64,000 nucleotides of DNA from Paenibacillus sp. MAHUQ-63. GTDB taxonomy: Bacteria > Bacillota > Bacilli > Paenibacillales > NBRC-103111. The notes beneath the pieces are model-generated. The model saw nothing but the letters and a program-made list of their open reading frames with translations, ran no database searches and had not been told where the DNA came from. Positions 55,203 through 63,553 of this stretch are shown here, piece by piece. Position 1 is the stretch's first letter, and each line of letters opens with the position of its first letter. Location of the stretch: the NCBI RefSeq assembly GCF_028765165.1, contig NZ_JARADB010000003.1, positions 541,210 through 605,209 of the forward strand. Direction: 5' to 3'. A program made the position numbers and the translations under genes.

Positions 55203-55220
55203 GGCGGATCAACGGAGAAG

Positions 55221-55254
55221 GAGCTGGGCACACAATGTGCTCAGCTCTTTTTTT
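55221..55254 (+). terminator. intrinsic terminator of the pectate lyase operon
   Basis: GAGCTG-GGCACA, loop CAA, TGTGCT-CAGCTC, then TTTTTTT, 18 nt after the stop. Confidence 0.93.
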
Positions 55255-55363
55255 GGGGGTTTGCGCAGCTGCGCGTTGGCGCAAGGCACGGCAACCGCAG
55301 GCGCTGGCCGCTGGCCGCTAGCGCCGGTTGCGGCCAGCCCCCACGCCAACCGGTCGCGGCCGG

Positions 55364-55547
55364 CTAACGGACATAGCGGACCTTATTCGGCCCATTTCGG
55401 CCGATGCAGAATTCTAACGGACACCAGCGCTGCTATTTGCCCGTTTTCGGCTGAATTTCGCCGGAAATCGGCGAATAGGGTCTCCTGTGTCCGTTAGAAT
55501 CCGAACGGACCGTTTCCCACGGCTTTAGCGGCCGTGGTGACCGTTAG
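55364..55547. repeat. cruciform module, pair at 55 kb, unit 1
   Basis: 184 bp. CTAACGGACATAG; hairpin A CGGCC/GGCCG; box 2 CTAACGGACACCAG; box 3 CTGTGTCCGTTAG; hairpin B CCACGGC/GCCGTGG; box 4 GACCGTTAG (one change). Lies between the convergent lyase and poly-Asp genes. Confidence 0.88.
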
Positions 55548-55705
55548 CGCGCCCGGACTTGGCGCGGGGGATGCTGCCTGCCGTCGCCGGCCCGGCTTGG
55601 GCAGCGGACACGCCGGCTGAGCCTAGGGCCGTCCTTCCAGGCGCCTCCGGCAGAGCAACTCGCCACCGGTTGCGGCAAGCCCCCACGCCAGTCGGTCGCG
55701 GCCGG

Positions 55706-55889
55706 CTAACGGACACAGCGGACCTTATTCGGCCCATTTCGGCCGTTGCAGAATTCTAACGGACACCAGCGCCGCTATTTGCCCGGTTTCGGCTGAATTT
55801 CGCCGAAAATCGGCGAATAGCGTCTCCTGTGTCCGTTAGAATCCGAACGCACCGGTTCCCACGGCTTTAGCGGCCGTGGTGACTGTTAG
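55706..55889. repeat. cruciform module, pair at 55 kb, unit 2
   Basis: 184 bp, 342 bp after unit 1. Box 4 is GACTGTTAG. The flanking GGTTGCGGC...GGTCGCGGCCGG sequence is shared with unit 1, so the duplication included flanks. Confidence 0.88.
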
Positions 55890-55986
55890 CGCGCCCGGCC
55901 TTGGCGGCGACGCTGCTCCCTGCCGGCCGGCGGCCCTCTGAACCGCGCCCGGCCCCGCTCGAACTGTCCGTCCGACTAAACGGACA

Positions 55987-56023
55987 CAACAATAATGCCC
56001 TCAGCCGTCAAGGCCAAGGGCAT
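55987..56023 (-). terminator. intrinsic terminator after the poly-Asp protein gene
   Basis: Minus strand ATGCCCT...AGGGCAT followed by TATTGTTGTG, 17 nt after the stop codon at 56040. Confidence 0.7.
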
Positions 56024-56039
56024 CAGTCGTCAACTCGCG

Positions 56040-58217
56040 CTAATCCGAAGTCGCGAACCAGTCGTTCTTCATCGTCGCCACCAATCGGCGATGACCTTCA
56101 AACTCCTCATAAATATTGAAGTCGTACGTTTTGAGGAAGCTCAGCTTGTAGATTAAATCGCCATTCTCGAGGCTGATTTTGAAATCGGTATGCTTGCCGA
56201 CCTTCAGCTTCGACTGCGGCGTCTCCGGCGATTCATTCGGCTGCCGCTCGAAGCTGCTCAAGTCAGCCGACCATTCGATAGCCCGCATACCGTTCGTATC
56301 GTTGATCTGAAAAATAATCTTACGCCCCTGCGTGCTAATCTTCGTGCTCATGTCCTTCACGATTTCATAGTTGAACTTCAAGGACAGCTCTTCATCGTTC
56401 AGCGTCGTGCCGAAATGGTCGATGGAGATCGTGTACGGCGCAAGCTGGATCCCCTTCAGCGGTGTCTTCACCTCGTGCTGAGCATCCGGCAGCCAGAAGG
56501 CGAAAGGCTTCACATAGAGATCGGCATCAGACGAATCGTCGTCGTCCGAGTCGTCATCGTCATCATCATCATCAGCTTCCGTAGATACCAGCTTGCCATT
56601 CTCCGCAACGGCTTCCCCGAGCAGCAGGCTCATACCGCTCTTGTCTAACCCCTTCGGAAGCATGCTGGAGACAATCAGCAGCGCTTTCCCGTCGGGTCCC
56701 ACCTTCTCCTTCACATCCAGCACGCTCGCAGGATACATGGTACCGCTCGCCGAGCGGAAGCTCGCCACCAGCTTCGCTAAGTTCGTGAATCTTTTCTCCA
56801 GATTCTGGGCGAGCACCCGCACCGTGTACTGATCTGTCGATTCGCCTTCGTAGGCCAATACGTTTTGAATGGAATATTTGGCCTGATAGCCCGGATCCGC
56901 CAATTCGTACGCAGCTGAAGCCGCTTGAACCGGCACTTTCAACAGATCCGCCTGCGTCTCGAACTCCAGCAAGTCGACGATTTTATCCTCGGACGTTTTT
57001 TCCTGCAGCACTAACTTTAACTCGGAGAATTCGTACGTATACGGAACTTTCGCCGCCATCTGCATCCCGATCGAGCTCCCTATCCCAAGCCCCAATACCT
57101 TGGCGGGAACGATGACCTTCGCTTCCACTTTCACTTTACCATCCAGCAGGAAGTAACCCTTCAAGTCCGGAATCGGCAGCGAATCCGCCCCTTTATTCAG
57201 AAGCGATAAGTCGGCCGTCAGAATATCCTCATCTTCCCATGGCAGTCGGTACATGCCGTTCATTTGGGCCGTATACATGCCATTCTCATCGGTAAACTCC
57301 GCCTCTTCGCCCGCACCTGTCACCGCCTGCTCGGACTGGGCCGGCAGCGCCAAATAGGCAACCGGAACGTTCAGCTTCAAATCGGGCAAATTCTGCGCAA
57401 TCACCAGCTGCCAATCCTCCGAGACGACCGAGGCAGGGATGCTGCCCGTTAGCTCCACTTCCTTCGACTCTTGGGAGCCGACGATGAGATCTTTCAGCCC
57501 TTTGGCTTGCAGCGGATACGTATACCCTTCCGAGGAGCGTATAGCGAACTGGTATTCAGGTACGGCAGAACTGTATTTGCCGGTATTGGTAAGCTGCAGC
57601 GTTAATTGGGGTAAGCTGTTCTTTTCATTACGGCCAAGCGTATATTCGGTCACCTTGACATCCATGGTTGTGCCTGACATTTTGACGGCTTGCGAGCTGC
57701 CGGCCGGCGTCACTTGCGTAAAGTCATCAGGTACGGGAATGTCGCCAAGCTTGCGTTCGAAGGAAGCGAGTGAGAAATCCCATTTGCCCAAACTGAATGT
57801 CAGATCATGCAAAGACGTTCCTTCGTTGACCATCGCATAATAGGTATATTGCTGGGTAGAGCCCGCTGCAATTTTCGTTTTCTCTTTGTCCTGCAGCATC
57901 ATTTTGGCCGTAAATTTATCGCCGTTCTTGCCGTACAAGCGCACCCAGTAATCAATGAGCGACAGGCTCTCCGCGCTTTTGTTCGTAATGCTTAAAGTGA
58001 ATGTCACGATATTGCCGTTCTGATCCGACAGCAGATTCAACTGATTGATCTCTGCGTAACTGCCTGCACCTAGCTGAATACGATTCAATGAGATAGCCGT
58101 TTGCGCCATACTGCTGGCTGCACCGTCTGCATACACGGCAGATGGGATCAGCGAACTTACCATGGCAGCCATAGCAATGGACATGAGGCCGGGAATTCGT
58201 TTGGACAATCTGGTCAT
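56040..58217 (-). CDS. exported protein of unknown function with poly-Asp tract
   Basis: 725 residues from ATG 58217 (AAAGGA at 8-nt spacing); an in-frame GTG at 58235 overlaps that region. Signal peptide about 1-31 (GLMSIAMAAMVSSLIPSAVYA). The body is beta-rich with three or four repeats of a domain scheme such as NGNIVTFTLSITNKSAESLS, LPQLTLQLTNTGKYSSAVPE and DILTADLSLLNKGADSLPIP, each resembling an immunoglobulin-like surface domain. A spacer rich in Asp (ADDDDDDDDSDDDDSSDAD) lies near residue 545. No enzyme motif recognised. It lies 12 nt downstream of the ABC exporter gene ahead of it, so the two may be cotranscribed. Confidence 0.6.
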   Translation of the reverse strand: MTRLSKRIPGLMSIAMAAMVSSLIPSAVYADGAASSMAQTAISLNRIQLGAGSYAEINQLNLLSDQNGNIVTFTLSITNKSAESLSLIDYWVRLYGKNGDKFTAKMMLQDKEKTKIAAGSTQQYTYYAMVNEGTSLHDLTFSLGKWDFSLASFERKLGDIPVPDDFTQVTPAGSSQAVKMSGTTMDVKVTEYTLGRNEKNSLPQLTLQLTNTGKYSSAVPEYQFAIRSSEGYTYPLQAKGLKDLIVGSQESKEVELTGSIPASVVSEDWQLVIAQNLPDLKLNVPVAYLALPAQSEQAVTGAGEEAEFTDENGMYTAQMNGMYRLPWEDEDILTADLSLLNKGADSLPIPDLKGYFLLDGKVKVEAKVIVPAKVLGLGIGSSIGMQMAAKVPYTYEFSELKLVLQEKTSEDKIVDLLEFETQADLLKVPVQAASAAYELADPGYQAKYSIQNVLAYEGESTDQYTVRVLAQNLEKRFTNLAKLVASFRSASGTMYPASVLDVKEKVGPDGKALLIVSSMLPKGLDKSGMSLLLGEAVAENGKLVSTEADDDDDDDDSDDDDSSDADLYVKPFAFWLPDAQHEVKTPLKGIQLAPYTISIDHFGTTLNDEELSLKFNYEIVKDMSTKISTQGRKIIFQINDTNGMRAIEWSADLSSFERQPNESPETPQSKLKVGKHTDFKISLENGDLIYKLSFLKTYDFNIYEEFEGHRRLVATMKNDWFATSD

Positions 58218-58247
58218 CAGCAGCTTCCTTTCCACCTAAAATGTCGT

Positions 58248-60170
58248 TTACGCCTGTTTACCCATCGTTTCAAGACCGAGCAGCTCTTCCGGCCTCATGG
58301 CCTTCAACTGCTTTTCGTACAATTCGCGGTACAGCCCGTTCTGCGCGAGCAGCACGGGATGCTTGCCTCGCTCAACGATCCGTCCGCGGTCGATGACGAG
58401 GATTTGATCGGCCCGGACTACGGTTGCGAGACGATGTGCGATAACGAACGTCGTCCGCCCTTCCATAAGCCGTCCGAGCGCCTCCGTCACCAAATGCTCG
58501 GACTCGGCGTCGAGCGCTGATGTAGCCTCATCCAGAATTAAGATGCGGGGACTCTTGAGAAGCGCTCGCGCGATCGCAATGCGCTGCTTCTGCCCGCCCG
58601 AGAGCCGAACGCCGCGTTCGCCGATCATGGTTTCATAACCGAGCTCCCATTCTTCAATGAACTCATGCGCATTAGCCGCCTCAGCGGCCGCGATAATTTG
58701 CTCCTTCGACGCCTTGGGGCTGCCGTAAGCGATATTCTCATAGACCGTTCCCGAGAACAAAATATTGTCCTGCAGCACGAGCGCCATATGGCTTCGCAAA
58801 TCATGCAAATCATAATTGCGCATGTCTTCCCCGTCGAGCGTCACACTGCCTTTATTGGGATCATAGAAACGGAGCAGCAAATTAATAATCGTCGACTTGC
58901 CCGCGCCGCTTGGCCCGACAAGCGCAATGACATCGCCGCTTCTAGCCTTGAAGCTGATCCCTTGAAGCGCAGCCCTGGACTCCGTGACCATGGAGGGCGG
59001 ATCCGGTCTCATTTTCGGCGGAATCCAATAGAACCGCTTGGCGGGCTTCTGCCGCTCAACCAAATCTTTATCCTTCGGCTCCGCTTCGACCGGCTGCTTC
59101 TCAGGCCTTTCGATCACGTAATCGAAACCGACATCATGAAATTCAATTTCACCCTTGCACGTTTTGAGCGGCCGGGGATTATCGATATTCTTGATTTCGG
59201 GTTCAATATCGAACACCTCGAAAATTCTTTCCACGTTAGCAAGCGAATTTTGGATCGTAACGTTCACATCGGAAAATCGTTGAATGGGACCGTACATTTG
59301 GGACAAATACGCTTGAAAAGCAATCAATTCGCCGACCGACATCTTGCCCCGAATGACCATCGTTCCCCCTGCGAACCAGATGAGCAGTCCCCCGAAGTCT
59401 TGAAACGTTTGACTGATGCGACCTAAGGTGTTCGAGAGAAATTGGGCCGTCATCGCGTACGTATAATGGGCTGATGCTTGCTTTTTGAAACGGTTCAGCT
59501 CCATTAATTCCCGGTTAAAGGCCTGCACCACTTTCATCCCGGCAATACGCTCTACGAGCACGCCGGACATGCGCTCCATCTGCCGGTGCACCGAGCGCCA
59601 CGCATAACGAATATGCACATTCGCGTTCGTAAAAGTTAAATAATAAACGGGAAGCAGCCATAGCGACAGCAGAGCCAGCTTCCAATCCATATGAAACAGC
59701 ATAAATCCGGCGAAGACGACTAGAAATAGGTCGATAACGAGATTAATGACCCCGGCGCCGACCAGATTTTGCGCGCCATTCACATCATTCAGAATTCGCG
59801 AGACGATGCTTCCGACTTGTCGGCTGTCATAGAACCGCTGAGACAGCTTCTGCATATGCTCATAGAGCTGGAACCGGATGTCGATGACCATCGAATTGCC
59901 CATTCTCGCCATTACCCATTGACGGGCATAATTCACAATTGTCCCAAACAGGTAGACGGCTGCCAAAACACCGATCACCTTGGACAGTGTCCATGAACTG
60001 CTTTTTAAAGGAAGCACTTCGTCGATTAGCACTTTGGTCATCCAAGGCACGGTCATGGGCACGATAAATTGCAGAATGCCCAGCCCGACAATCGTCAAAA
60101 TCATAAAACGGTATGGCTTCAGAAATTTAAAATACCGCCGTATCAGATGGGAATTTACCTCTTTCCGCAT
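58248..60170 (-). CDS. ABC transporter, fused permease/ATPase (exporter type)
   Basis: 640 residues from ATG 60170 (AAGAAGGTGTACG upstream). TMD about 1-320 with six helices (IRRYFKFLKPYRFMILTIVG). NBD about 350-620: Walker A GPSGAGKST, Q-loop LVLQDNILFSGTVYENIAYG, signature RLSGGQKQRIAIARALL, Walker B RILILDEATSALD, H-loop IAHRL. Homodimeric or heterodimeric MsbA/LmrA-like exporter; substrate unknown. An extra charged segment of about 40 residues (VEAEPKDKDLVERQKPAKR and following) interrupts the first NBD strands, between FHDVGFDYVIERP and ALQGISFKARSGD. Confidence 0.92.
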   Translation of the reverse strand: MRKEVNSHLIRRYFKFLKPYRFMILTIVGLGILQFIVPMTVPWMTKVLIDEVLPLKSSSWTLSKVIGVLAAVYLFGTIVNYARQWVMARMGNSMVIDIRFQLYEHMQKLSQRFYDSRQVGSIVSRILNDVNGAQNLVGAGVINLVIDLFLVVFAGFMLFHMDWKLALLSLWLLPVYYLTFTNANVHIRYAWRSVHRQMERMSGVLVERIAGMKVVQAFNRELMELNRFKKQASAHYTYAMTAQFLSNTLGRISQTFQDFGGLLIWFAGGTMVIRGKMSVGELIAFQAYLSQMYGPIQRFSDVNVTIQNSLANVERIFEVFDIEPEIKNIDNPRPLKTCKGEIEFHDVGFDYVIERPEKQPVEAEPKDKDLVERQKPAKRFYWIPPKMRPDPPSMVTESRAALQGISFKARSGDVIALVGPSGAGKSTIINLLLRFYDPNKGSVTLDGEDMRNYDLHDLRSHMALVLQDNILFSGTVYENIAYGSPKASKEQIIAAAEAANAHEFIEEWELGYETMIGERGVRLSGGQKQRIAIARALLKSPRILILDEATSALDAESEHLVTEALGRLMEGRTTFVIAHRLATVVRADQILVIDRGRIVERGKHPVLLAQNGLYRELYEKQLKAMRPEELLGLETMGKQA

Positions 60171-60225
60171 CGTACACCTTCTTTCCGTCATAGCTGCTAT
60201 CCGACTACTCCGTCCCTTCAGACAG

Positions 60226-61578
60226 TCACGATAGCCCTAAGCGAACCCGTTCAAAAAAATCCGGCGGTCCCACTTGCCCGCCCTTCAAGACGACTTCCAA
60301 ACCGTCCAATCGTTCATCGTGCGAATAGGCCCGGCACAGCGGACCACCCGGAACGACAGGCGCAATCATTTCCAACGCGTATAAATTCAACTGTTTGATC
60401 GCAAAGCCCGACGTATCGCCTCCGGCAAAGACGACCCTGCGGAGACCGGCTGACATCACGAGTTGTTTGGCCATTTCGCCCAACCGCCCGCCGATTCGCT
60501 CACCGGTTGCCGACAAGTGCCGGCCATCCTGGCTCAGCAATTGATGTGTTTCTGCTATTGATTCATCATTCGGTCCCAGCGCTGTGTACATAATGACATT
60601 CTTGCCTGCCCGGAGATGACGCTCCGCCTCGCGCATGACCTGCTCTTGAACCTCTGCTGCATCTTCCGCGAAAAATAAAGGCGCAGGCACGCGAACCCCC
60701 GCATATCCGTGCGCCAAAGCCCAATTAATTTGCGCGCTGGTCGCAGGCGAACAGCTGCCGGATACGACGAGCAGCTGTTCGGCGGGTTCCGCTCGCAAAT
60801 CTGGGGCGCAGGCAGGCAGCCTGCCGAGTTCCCGCAGGTGAGCGACCAGCGCGTATTCCACCCCTGAGGAGCCTGCTGCGAACAAAGGCGCCCGCTTGCT
60901 CTCTTCCGCAAGCAGGCTGCCGATTCTGGCAAGATGCTCGTTCGTCAGCACATCGAATAACACGATATCGAGGTTATCCTGCAGTCTCTCTTCCAACCGT
61001 TCTTTCAACTCTTCTCCGCTTAGCTCCAGATCGAGGACATCGAATAAGCCGATCGAACCGGATGTCTGCTCAGCCAAATGAACCCGGAGGTCCGCTTCAT
61101 TCATCGGCGTAACCGGGTGGTTGGTCATATTCGGATGCCGGTCTAAGCGAAGCGTAGCCTCCCCGTGTCCTGTAAAATGGTTGCCAAACACGGTATACCG
61201 CTTCAGGACAGGCGAACCTGCCAAAAGCGGCGTAAACCGTTGGTCCGGGAAGAGATCCCGGCCGATTTCGATGGCTTTCCCGATGCTGCCGACTTGCGGG
61301 GAGGAATCGAAGGTAGAGCATATTTTGTAGTGAATGATATCCGGCTGGAAAGCTTTAAACGCCGCTAGCGCCGGCCGAAGCGCGCTCTCCATCCCCTCCG
61401 GGCTCATCGTCCGGCTCACGCCGGCTACACCGAAGCCGTCGTAATGCCGGAATTTCTCCTCCCACAACGCCTTGCCCGGAACGTCCATGAACAAGATGAC
61501 GCGCATTCCGCCCGCTGTCAGCGCCTCCAGCACATCCGTTGACCCGGTGAAGTCATCCCCGTAATAACATATCCGCAT
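60226..61578 (-). CDS. four-carbon acid sugar kinase family protein (DUF1537; possibly 3-oxoisoapionate kinase)
   Basis: 450 residues. N-terminal DUF1537 block ICYYGDDFTGSTDVLEAL and C-terminal nucleotide-binding block VVFAGGDTSGFAIKQLNLYA, with an ASSG-like FAAGSSGVEYAL in between. The family phosphorylates four-carbon acid sugars (erythronate, threonate and others). The next gene encodes a RuBisCO-like protein, and this pair recalls the OiaK plus RuBisCO-like combination for D-apionate. The kinase role is likely; the exact substrate is inference. Thirty-four nt separate it from the RuBisCO-like gene. Confidence 0.82.
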   Translation of the reverse strand: MRICYYGDDFTGSTDVLEALTAGGMRVILFMDVPGKALWEEKFRHYDGFGVAGVSRTMSPEGMESALRPALAAFKAFQPDIIHYKICSTFDSSPQVGSIGKAIEIGRDLFPDQRFTPLLAGSPVLKRYTVFGNHFTGHGEATLRLDRHPNMTNHPVTPMNEADLRVHLAEQTSGSIGLFDVLDLELSGEELKERLEERLQDNLDIVLFDVLTNEHLARIGSLLAEESKRAPLFAAGSSGVEYALVAHLRELGRLPACAPDLRAEPAEQLLVVSGSCSPATSAQINWALAHGYAGVRVPAPLFFAEDAAEVQEQVMREAERHLRAGKNVIMYTALGPNDESIAETHQLLSQDGRHLSATGERIGGRLGEMAKQLVMSAGLRRVVFAGGDTSGFAIKQLNLYALEMIAPVVPGGPLCRAYSHDERLDGLEVVLKGGQVGPPDFFERVRLGLS

Positions 61579-61612
61579 TCGCTATCGTCTCCCGTCTCTC
61601 ATCCGCCGAGCT

Positions 61613-62872
61613 TCAGCCGAAAGCGGCCAAAGCCTGCTTCAATTCCGGATGCTTCTCTCCATACAAGTCGAGCGGAATGCCTGCTAGCGCCGCCTCCCAT
61701 CCTTGAACAAGGCTGCGGAAGCCTGCGCCCGGACCGCCCGGATGAGCATGAATGCCGCCCCCGGCGATATTCATCAGATCGACGGTGCCCAGAGTCTTGA
61801 ACGTCTCCGGCGCTGCGCCCGCCCATTGCTTCGAAGACAGCACGGGGAGTACCGTATCCGAGGCGCCGAACATCGGCTTCAAGCAGTCCTGCACGCTATC
61901 GATGACGGAGCCGTTGCTTTCATAGAACTTATTGTTGAGCCCATTCACATGCAAATGGTCTACACCGGCGAGGCGGCATAGTTTTTGATAAGCCGCAAAG
62001 GACATACCTAGATACGGATACCTCGACAGCATTCCCCACTGGTTCCGGTGCCCGTGAATGCATACAGGCGCATGCTTCCTCAGATGAGCCAAACCCGCAA
62101 ACCCGATGCTGTTCACGCTGACCATAACACAGTTGCCGCCGGAGTTGACGACGGTTTCCAAATGCTGCAGCATCGGATCGATATCGTCCGTGATGTTAAA
62201 GGCGTACATCGTTTTTTTGCCCGTGATGTCCGCTACCCGTTCGATCTCTTCCATTACGGCCTTCACGCGCTGGCTGATCGGAGCATACGGCGGATTGCCG
62301 TGAACCTCGTCATCTTTGATGAAATCAATGCCGGCCATCGCAAGTTCCCGGACAATAGCCCGGAGCTGATCGGTCGGCAATCCGATGTTCGGCTTAATAA
62401 TTGTCCCGATGATAGGCCGGTTATGAACACCGGTCAGTTCCCTTGTACCGGAAATACCGAAGCGCGGTCCTTCGTACCTATCCAGGAATGCTGAAGGCAG
62501 CTCAAGATCGAGCAGGCGCAGTCCGGACAGCTCTTCCAATTCGTACAGATTGCCCGCGACCGTCGCGAGCACATTCGGAATGGACGGGCCGATGTTGTCA
62601 TATGGAAAAGCAATCTTCACGATGCCACGGCGAAACTCGCCTTTGCGTCCGGCAGGAACCTTCGCTCCTGGAAGCGAGGGAAACGGCACGCTATCGAGTT
62701 CTGTGATGGATACGATCTGGGCACGGTGCTTCAGCTTTAAGCTCTCCGTTTCGTTCGGCAGCGCGATGAACGTCCCTGTGGACTGCTCACCGACGATAAT
62801 TTCACTCGCTTGCTCCAAGGAAAGAGCCGTTTCAAGCCAATAGGTGGCAATGATTTGATTGTTCGTTAGCAT
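61613..62872 (-). CDS. RuBisCO-like protein (possible 3-oxoisoapionate-4-phosphate acting enzyme)
   Basis: 419 residues, RuBisCO large-subunit superfamily. Active-site landmarks: Lys160 in GTIIKPNIGL (large-subunit K175 position), the carbamylated-lysine motif at 186-189 KDDE, then EVHGNPPYAP. Histidine segment CIHGHRNQWG replaces the usual IHRAMHA, loop-6 Lys348 in VLSSKQWAG is present, and the phosphate-site glycines in IAGGGIHAHPGG are present. It is therefore an RLP with a carbamate site, not a carboxylase form. With the DUF1537 kinase downstream it resembles RLPs acting on 3-oxoisoapionate 4-phosphate in apionate use. Its start overlaps the upstream stop by 7 nt. Confidence 0.85.
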   Translation of the reverse strand: MLTNNQIIATYWLETALSLEQASEIIVGEQSTGTFIALPNETESLKLKHRAQIVSITELDSVPFPSLPGAKVPAGRKGEFRRGIVKIAFPYDNIGPSIPNVLATVAGNLYELEELSGLRLLDLELPSAFLDRYEGPRFGISGTRELTGVHNRPIIGTIIKPNIGLPTDQLRAIVRELAMAGIDFIKDDEVHGNPPYAPISQRVKAVMEEIERVADITGKKTMYAFNITDDIDPMLQHLETVVNSGGNCVMVSVNSIGFAGLAHLRKHAPVCIHGHRNQWGMLSRYPYLGMSFAAYQKLCRLAGVDHLHVNGLNNKFYESNGSVIDSVQDCLKPMFGASDTVLPVLSSKQWAGAAPETFKTLGTVDLMNIAGGGIHAHPGGPGAGFRSLVQGWEAALAGIPLDLYGEKHPELKQALAAFG

Positions 62873-63540
62873 GGATATTTCCCCTGTCTTTCCAATTCGG
62901 CGCGCACAGCCATCATCCCCAACCGGGGGCTTGCATATACGGGAAGTCCGGTTTCCTCCCGCAGCGTTTTCTCCATTCTAACCATGGAGCCTTGTGCCAG
63001 CACGAGCGCGTCGGCTTTGCCTGCAACGGATTTAGCCGCTTCATAGATCAACCGGTCATGCTCATCAGGCTGGCCTGACACCAAAGCTTGATAAGCGCCT
63101 TCCGCCAAGGCATCATGCACGGTGACCTGGCGCTTCTGAAGCTCGGCTTCCCGCTGCAGCAAATGCCTGGTTGGCTCAAGCGTGGTCGGCAGCGTCGCCA
63201 GCACGCCGATCCGTTCGAAATTCAAAGTCGCTTGGCGGGCCATTTCATCATCGATTTTCACAATGGGAATATGAAACAGAGGGCGCACGCGGTCCGCCAC
63301 TTCGCCGACCGAAGAGCATGTATTGAGAATCAGGTCAGCCCCGATATCTTCCGCGTGCCGGTAGTACTGCACGAGACGACGGATGACGCCCGTCGTCACA
63401 TTCCCCGCCTGAATGACCTCGGCAATCAAGCTGTCGTCGATAATGTTAACAAGGCGGCAGCCCGGCAATTCCTCCCGAAAGATCGGCGCGATTCGCTCCG
63501 AAAGCCCTTGGCCCGTATACACCGCAACAACTGTAGTCAT
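62866..63540 (-). CDS. Asp/Glu racemase-like protein
   Basis: 224 residues from ATG 63540 (GGAGGAGAAGG upstream); the longer frame from 63588 has no site. Aspartate/glutamate racemase superfamily fold. Cys in LILNTCSSVGEVADR is the first catalytic cysteine region. At the second site the sequence is LVLAQGSMVRME, with no Cys, so a standard two-base racemase is doubtful. Relatives without the second Cys include arylmalonate decarboxylase-like or isomerase-type enzymes. The start of the RuBisCO-like gene lies inside the end of this one (ATGCTAA overlap), so the products are likely made together in one pathway. Confidence 0.78.
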   Translation of the reverse strand: MTTVVAVYTGQGLSERIAPIFREELPGCRLVNIIDDSLIAEVIQAGNVTTGVIRRLVQYYRHAEDIGADLILNTCSSVGEVADRVRPLFHIPIVKIDDEMARQATLNFERIGVLATLPTTLEPTRHLLQREAELQKRQVTVHDALAEGAYQALVSGQPDEHDRLIYEAAKSVAGKADALVLAQGSMVRMEKTLREETGLPVYASPRLGMMAVRAELERQGKYPC

Positions 63541-63553
63541 CCCTTCTCCTCCT

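Noticed and set aside
18376..55889. REP/RAYT or MITE mobile element
   Set aside because: Ends are inverted (CTAACGGACA/TGTCCGTTAG), but there is no GTAG-type REP guide, no target duplication visible and no transposase in the window. Left as unclassified repeat.
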